Shown here: piece by piece, positions 57,605-64,000 of the stretch
Numbering within the stretch: the first letter of the stretch is position 1
Layout: every line of letters begins with the position of its first letter
From: Marsupella aquatica
Lineage: Eukaryota; Marchantiophyta
Direction: 5' to 3'
NCBI GenBank assembly: GCA_973895155.1
Contig: OZ316893.1
Location: 12,648,001 to 12,712,000 of the forward strand
Length of the DNA: 64,000 nt
Made by a program: the position numbers and the translations under genes
The notes under the pieces: generated by a model
The model's database searches: none
Told to the model about the DNA's origin: nothing
The model's input: only the letters and a program-made list of their open reading frames with translations

Positions 57605-59215
57605 GTCTGGGGGGAAAATGTGGTTCTTGAGGAAGCACCGGGCCTATGGCTGCTAGTGTCAAGAGAGAACTTAAGTTAAGATCATGATTACTATTCTAGA
57701 CTGGGTAGCAGACACCACAAGGAACGGTTTCGTGGATGAAAGCACAACATCATAACCCTTTTCTCCATACCTACGGACTATTGCCTCCTTGGTAGCTACC
57801 TTGGGTCAAGTTACAAAACAAATATCTCCCAACGAGAAAGAAACGGGAGGCTCATCGGATGGAGGTTTGTTGAGATCCATCTCAATACAAGATAAAAATT
57901 GTGCAAACCCAATCCTACCCGTAAACTACATAAGGGTATACAATTGGCTCTATTGAATTTAACACCGCAGTTGCAAATGCTTCTCCAAAGTGAAAAGTCA
58001 TATGCTGACGCATTATCTCTTTTTGGAGTACATGAATTCTAATAAGGAAAGGATTAGAGAGAGGAAGAATAGGTACTGGTCTGGGCATTATCGTACTATC
58101 AAATATTCCATCCAACTAATTTTCATTCTAATGACAAGATATAGAATCATTCAATGAAAAGATCATTCATTTCAAACAAATACCATGCATTGAGTTAACT
58201 CTAAGTATATACATGCAGATGTTTGTCTTAATAGGTTGATCTTCTTTTGAATGAAATACTATCTGAAGGTCCAACTCATACAAAATATCTCTGGCCGAGC
58301 CGAAGCTCTAAGCAAGAGTGCATGAGTGGGTCTACTTCATAAGGATTTCACCCAAAAGGGAGCATATGATGTCAAGGCATTGTTGAGCACTTTCCAACTC
58401 TTTAGAACTTAATAACCATCTCCTATCAAATGACAACACTTTCTGAAGGTCCGACTCATACAAAATATCCCTGGCCGAGCCGAAGCTCTAAGCAAGAGTG
58501 CATGAGTGGGTCTACTTCATAAGGGTTATATCCATAGAAGAGATCATCAAGTCCAATAGATTTTTAAGACTTCACAACTTAGTTGATGAAAAAAGGGGGG
58601 TGAGGGGAGAGAGCCCCTCTCCTCTTTATTTATAGTGCTCACACCTCAAGCACACGGATCAAGCATGGCACACGGATGGAAGCCATGTATCACACATCCA
58701 AGGCAAGTAAGTGTGCTAGTACTGTAGTTACGTGAGTGGAGCAACTGTAGACAGTACACTGTAATATGCACACTATAGACCGTACACTGTAGATCGTACA
58801 CTGTAGCATGCACACTGTAGATCGTACACTGTAGCATGCATACTGTAGATGATACACTGTAACATGCACACTGTAGACCGTACACTGTAGCATGCATACT
58901 GTAGATTGTACACTATAGCATGCATATTGTAGATCGTACACTGTAACATGCACACTGTAGATCGTACACTGTAGCATGCACACTGTATATCGTACACTAT
59001 AGCATGCACACTATAGGTCTTGCACTGTAGCATGCACACTGTAGATCGAATCAATATAGCATGCCTACTGTAGACCGTGTACTATAGCATGCACACTGTA
59101 GGTTGTGCACTGTAGCATGCACACTATAGATTGCATATGCGAGAATTTAAACTACTATCCTATACTACTAAGCTATACTTAGGAGGAACTTACTAAACAA
59201 AGAATCCCCACGACA
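57604..59215 (-). repeat. 5' LTR of the split gypsy element
   Basis: A 1612-bp LTR read on the minus strand, starting TGTCGTG at 59215 and ending AGACA at 57604. It has the same parts as the plus-strand LTR: the 28-bp repeat array, TATA box (about 58630), 180-bp direct repeat and ORF-a/ORF-b. The length difference from the other LTR comes mainly from the tandem repeats. Confidence 0.9.
57660..58115 (-). CDS. LTR-borne ORF-a/ORF-b pair, second LTR copy
   Basis: The ORF-a part is identical in protein to that at 40585-40785. ORF-b is the same except for rare substitutions (for example near 57728), and shares its internal TGA. See the other copies for motifs. Confidence 0.45.
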
Positions 59216-59748
59216 GCGGGATGACCATTCCAGGTCCAATAACTAAGGTGGGTCTAGCAAGTGTGCAACACATTAGCAACGGGGAAGGTTTAGAGTATAG
59301 ACATGATTAGACAGAGAGGTCATCCGTTGAAGACAAATGCCAAATATAGTTATCGGCATTATCTTATCGGATCGACCCCACTTAGCGTATATAGAATCTT
59401 AGGATAGGACACGCCATTTTGTGATCTGACAATTAGAGAAACCTAGGATAGGTTAGACTTGGCGTTGTGACCGTTCATGGCCATAGCCCTTAGAAAATAT
59501 TTAGTGCACCCCCTCGTAGAGGCAATGGGATTTTAGGTTTAGAATCGGGTATCCACAGAATGTGCGAGAGTCCCGGCCAGTCGCGGAACTCGACTACCTT
59601 AACACTTAGCTCCGGCGTCGCTGACTCCGACGCCGAGCTCCCTTATGGTCCAGGCCCAAATAGGCCATCCCAGGAGGACTCAGCATGGGGAGACTTGTGA
59701 GCGACGAGACGTGTCGCTAGCGAAGGCAAGGAGCCAAGCTGGTGACAC
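59216..59748 (+). pseudogene. Downstream part of the decayed gag-like element
   Basis: The first 36 bases continue the coiled-coil frame found at 41101-42130 once the gypsy insertion and one CCGC copy are ignored, ending at TAA near 59248. The rest is presumably its 3' non-coding region. It is itself interrupted at 59749 by the CACTA transposon. Confidence 0.5.
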
Positions 59749-62700
59749 CACTAGTAGAAACCGGGGGGTATTTAGACCCCATTAAACGACTATTCAATAC
59801 CGTATAGGACTTGGAAACGACTGGGAAGGACTCTAGTCCTTTATAGGACTGCGAGTCGTATGTTTTGTTACTATAATCAACTGAGTCCTTTATAGAACTG
59901 GTTTATAAGTCGTTTAATAGACTGGATTTTCAGTCTATTTTAGTCTTTGTGTGGGTAGCTTTGGTGAGTCTTTTTCAGTCTTTTATGGGCTGCGATGGTG
60001 AGTCGTTGGGAACAACTCAAAAGGTTATGGAGGGTAGTCTTTAAATATACTTTGTGGGTTTATAAAATGACTAAAGTAGACACTTTGTGGGGGTTTATAA
60101 AACGACTCAAGTAGACACTTTGTGGGGTATGTACAAGTCTTTCATGTCAACTGGAAATGAGTGATGAAGACCCCACTATACTACTTGGAATGAACTCACT
60201 CTTGTGCACAAATAACACATTTCATTCATGTTTTATTGTGTACTTGGAATGAACTCACTCTATAAGGTCACCATTCACCATGTTAACATTAGAACCTCAC
60301 ACAAATTTTCAGAAAGCCATCTTCTATACCATGTACACTAATATGAATTCACAGATTCAAACATCATAGACTACAAAGAAGGTCACAAAGCATTCGTCTA
60401 TACCATACACACTAATACTGAATTGATACAAAACAGATTCAAGTATCATAGACAATCACCATAGAGCCATAGTTTGACATCAATCACTTGTTTCATACAT
60501 ACAAAATTCAGAAATATCAATGTCACACACAACGGCTCCTTCATCCTCTTTACCAAATGGAAAAATTGGTACAGATATTTCTTGGATTTTTCCAAGGCAA
60601 TGTCAAAATGTAACACAATTCACATGATTCTATCTACACTTGTATTCAGTCACTGCAGACTAACACACTCTGATGGCCAGAGCACAAGAGATCCTACTGC
60701 ATCTGCAATTATTTCTTGAGGTGGATCATCGTCTCTATTCGGAAATGGCAAATTACAATCAGATACAATCACTGTAGTCAACAACACTACTACATGGTCA
60801 TCCGGGACCACTTTGCCATGGAATTTAGCATGATCCGGTCGCAAAATGCCTGTACCCACACATACCTGCGAGTCATTCTCCCATGATAGAAGATTATGGA
60901 CTGGCTCTGCTGTGGCTATCACCTCCACCTTACCCTGGCTGTTTTTCTTGGCTTTCCTGGGTGGCTTATACATGACATTATTCATACCTTGGTTGCGAGT
61001 CATGACTTTGGCACGAGTGTTTTGTGCTGGTGATCGAGAATTGGCTACACTCTTCTTCAAAGAATCTGCATCCATATTTGACACTTCCGATTGTGTAGCA
61101 GGATTTCCCTGCGACATCATCTCAGTATCTGCTAACATTGTACTTGCTTCAATTGAAGCATCTACAATCTTACTTGCATCCAATGTTGCTCCCAAGTTTC
61201 GACGTCGCTTCACCCTGCTCCCACTTGGTTGAGAGTCTGTCAACTCTGCATCAACTACAATTCAATGCATTGTCCAACATAAGTGAATCACTCATCACAT
61301 GTGCGCCATGTACATGTCACCATCCACAAAGTTGTCACTATCTCCTTACCATTATGAACAGCCTTCTTCCCCTTCTTTGCCATTGCCATATCCTCCATGT
61401 CTGCTTCTGCTGATCAATAAACAGACCACAAGATTCAGGTTCAATCTATTAACCACTGAATTGTTTCTCAACAATGGTAGGAGAGGAATTTAAAGCATCA
61501 GCTTACCTGATACCTCCTTGGCTATGGTCACTGAGGCACTGGGCACATCTTTTTCATTGCTCTTTGAATCACCTGATACATCAATCATGATGTCACTTCA
61601 ATTCCCAGTTTATCCAACCAATTCTTACAGAAAAGATTACCTCCAACCGGCTTAAGCTTCACAAAACTCCATGCACTTTTCAAATGTAATGTACTGGATC
61701 ATAGCAGGTTACCTGTCTCAGCAACCTTTTTGCCATTCTGCTTACCGATTACAGGGTCCAGGTTCTCTGCCTCCACTCTTCCTGCATTCAAACCATTCAC
61801 TCAATTCATGAAAACTTACTTCTAACATTTGAACATAGGACACAATGAACAATGGGCCTCTCTTGTTTCAAAATCCTCATTGCATACCTGTGTCAGATTT
61901 GCCAATTCCCTTTTTTGTTAACAAGGGCACACTTTGTACAATGTTGCCCTCATTGTTTGGTTGGGAACCACCCAATTTTTCAATCACAAGCTTGAAATTA
62001 GATTCCACTGATGCAAGAAGGTTCGCTACAGATGCCTCCACAATATCCAAACGATCAGCCAATTTACTTTCCACTCGAGGGAGTCCACACTCTAATGACT
62101 TCAACCGTTCAGACATCTTTGTGAGAGTTGTAACAGTTCCCTGTCATAACACAGTTTACATATCTCAGATAATTGTCCCCAAGAACTGGTTGCTTACTTC
62201 CTACTACAATTCTTTCTGATGCTCAAGGCCAAATAGTCACAGAACATATAGAATTACAACATAATCACCTGTTTGGAAGTCACACTTGTCACCTCACTCC
62301 TTTGTTTCATGAACTCCTCTCTCACTTCTTGTGCTGATGGTTCTTCACCTGTCAATTTCTTCTGCAGTCCACATCAACATACATATGAATGAAACCAAGT
62401 GTTGATTGTCAATGAAAATGTAATAATGGTAGCAAGATGATAAGTTTGAGGCTTACTATTAGGCATGTCACTGCCTTACCAATTGTTCTTTCACTGGAGC
62501 ATAACTTCCTCTCCCAGCCTGTGAAAGGTGTTTCACTTTGCCTCGAGCATTTGACATCAGTTCACTCTTGCTCTGTCCAGCCTCCGACATGAACCCTTTG
62601 ATTAACCGTGTCCATTGATCCAGTTCCAATGATGGGGGTGGTGGCATTCTCCTGTTAGAACCATTGTCTATCCACATCCTTTTCAACCTATGCCTCTCTT

Positions 62701-64000
62701 GTTTCAAAATCCTCATTGCATAATCTGATATGCAATCTTCAACTGGGCCCTTACCATCATTACCAACATAGTCCCACCGTTCAAGAATGTCCTTGCAGAT
62801 AGCAGCCCAATCAGCTTTGTTCTGACTCCTAAACTCTGTAATGCTCAAATCTAACCAACGCAATACTTCTCCTCTTAGGTCAGAATGCCAACGGTTCTTA
62901 CCATCACATGTGGGAGTTATCCAACCTTCGGAATTCACTTCTACTTTACCAAATTTGTTACTGTCTCCTGCCTTGGTACTCCCTGAAGCGCTACTAGGTG
63001 TCCCTCCACGGCCTGGTGTCCCCCCACGGCCTGGGGTCCCTCCACGGCCTGATCTCCCCCCACGGCCTGGATTGCATTGTCCAAACCTCCCTGGAGTCCC
63101 TGCACATTTACAGGATCCATTTACAGTCACTTACATTAGGTAAGTATGAATCATAAATCCTGCTGCCAAATATACACTGGACTTCAGAGCAATTCTGCAA
63201 TGACCAAGTTACCTCTCCCTTGGCGCATAGATGGTTCTGGACCACCTGTCCTATTGCTTTGTCTTGATGAATTAGGGCCGTTTCTCCCGCCTGTGAATGA
63301 TTGCCGCCTATCTGAACGTGGATGGCCTTTGTTGTTTTCGTGATTGTCCCAATCAGAGTCTGCATACCAACAGGTACATGCCACACTCATGGACCTGTAA
63401 GATAAACTCTTTGCCCTAGCTACACATCAGATAAGTCCATATTGAGCTAAATCTCTACTACCATCACAAAATCACTAGCATAAGGCACTTACTTGTCCAA
63501 TCATCCTCCTCACCTGTCCATTGCCCTCTGTACCCGTCTCTACCACGCTCTGGGTGTTCATATTCATCCCATCCATCTTCTGCTCCATCATAGTCATCAT
63601 CATAATTATCAGGCGTCCCTTGCCAATAACTCTGGCTCCTTCTAGGGTATGGATTATGTGATTTCTCTCTAGCTGCCCACCTACCTGGGACTTGATGAGG
63701 GCCCTGTGCATCCTGCACAGGTGCATTTTTCTGTGAGCCCCCTGCATCTGGGTCTCCATCCATATCCAATCTTTCCTCTTCACCCCACTCTCCAAGCCCC
63801 ATGTCTGTCTCCATGTCATCACCCTCTTCCCCCATAGCTTCTGCACAGCACCCACAACCAAACAGGGAGAATCAGCACACTAAATTCAAAGTATCAATCA
63901 ATTTCATGCATATCCAACTATCCTAAACATCATTCCAGGCAGCAATTCCCGTTCTGTGACTCTGTGCAGGTAGTCATCCTCAACCTCATACTTGCCAATC
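59749..64000 (-). mobile_element. CACTA (En/Spm) transposon, truncated by window end
   Basis: The terminus CACTAGTAGAAACCGGGG at 59749 matches the classic CACTA end (CACTACTAGAAA). It is followed by about 400 bp of subterminal repeats built from AGTCGTTT, GACT and AGTAGACACTTTGTGGG words. The gene inside reads leftward toward this end. The three bases before it are CAC. The other end and any Tnp2-type transposase would lie beyond 64000. Confidence 0.8.
60650..63835 (-). CDS. CACTA-associated plant transposase (Transposase_24-like), nine exons
   Basis: Exons: 63835-63493, 63359-63213, 63099-62480, 62361-62269, 62140-61888, 61781-61713, 61572-61507, about 61408-61350 and 61254-60650, all joined in frame by GT-AG introns; many are bounded in phase 1. 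The start is ATG at 63833-63835. The N-terminus is acidic and Arg/Gly-rich, including repeated GRGGTP. The third exon has a helical DNA-binding-like region ending in W..LIKGF, then KSELMSNARGKVKHLSQAGRGSY, the hallmark of plant Ptta/En/Spm 'Transposase_24' proteins. A coiled coil (exon 5) and a C-terminal domain (VGTGILRPDHAKFHG, DAVGSLVLWPSECV), resembling the domain that usually follows in this family, complete it. It probably binds the subterminal repeats. No stop breaks it, so it may be intact. Confidence 0.78.

Larger units (their letters stand above)
53761..59215 (-). mobile_element. 5' half of the split Ty3/gypsy retroelement
   Basis: On the minus strand in order: 5' LTR (59215-57604), primer-binding site, gag, protease and the first part of reverse transcriptase, ending at the ATCTA target duplication (53765-53761) of the repeat array. 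The missing second half of pol and the 3' LTR lie inverted at 37295-41096. The flank 59216-59219 (GCGG) is the complement of the CCGC beside the other LTR. Confidence 0.88.

Noticed and set aside
36460-59219. Two independent truncated gypsy copies instead of one split element
   Set aside because: Complementary content, matching breakpoints, shared ATCTA and CCGC flanks and the continuous host frame are hard to explain with two insertions. Misassembly remains possible.
60846-63343. Plus-strand ORFs opposite the CACTA gene
   Set aside because: They are shadows. Splice signals and domain content are on the minus strand.

Overview
The window is nuclear DNA of a land plant, probably not a seed plant (the second point is a weak inference). 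The evidence is an AP2/ERF transcription factor, GT-AG introns throughout, a CACTA transposon, plant-type Ty3/gypsy retroelements, an EDM2-like PHD gene and AT-rich gene-poor spacers. Only one ordinary host gene is convincing: the AP2/ERF gene at 4996-6759 on the minus strand. Nearly everything else recognisable is mobile DNA in various stages of decay.

Layout: 1-4.99 kb is spacer with a 182-bp tandem duplication. 5.0-6.76 kb holds the AP2/ERF gene. 6.8-12.3 kb is spacer with a candidate terminal-inverted-repeat element and a CTG-rich island. 12.4-17.1 kb holds a small plus-strand ORF and a six-exon Kolobok-type transposase gene (minus) whose leader begins beside a TTAGGG-type repeat. 17.1-24.2 kb is spacer with a tRNA-like sequence, a possible SINE, a faint copia remnant and a 343-bp tandem duplication. 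24206-28011 is an LTR-type element (TG...CA ends, 5-bp target duplication AAGGT) with a decayed gag-like coiled-coil ORF. 28.7-34.5 kb has, all on the minus strand, a conserved ORF pair, an integrase-type transposase gene with four exons, a decayed 2-oxoglutarate-oxygenase-like gene and an EDM2-like PHD gene. 35.1-35.9 kb carries eight copies of a 12-bp palindrome.

36.5-59.2 kb is best read as one Ty3/gypsy insertion that was first interrupted inside reverse transcriptase by a tandem 375-bp repeat array (target duplication ATCTA) and later split by an inversion of about 16 kb. The RNase H-integrase-3' LTR half lies on the plus strand at 37.3-41.1 kb and the 5' LTR-gag-protease-RT half on the minus strand at 53.8-59.2 kb. 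The outer flanks share the target duplication CCGC and together restore the reading frame of an older gag-like element into which the gypsy element had inserted. Inside the inverted segment is an unrecognised multi-exon minus-strand gene (44.2-48.5 kb). 59749-64000 is the end of a CACTA transposon with a nine-exon transposase-associated gene, running off the window.

The most novel material: a pair of adjacent small ORFs conserved between the gypsy LTRs and the 28.7-29.2 kb locus; the split and inverted nested retroelement; 375-bp repeats separated by 5-bp spacers that differ at each junction; clusters of short palindromic motifs near transposon-like genes; and an unrecognised gene with intact splice phases. 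All statements come from reading the sequence; no database search was possible.
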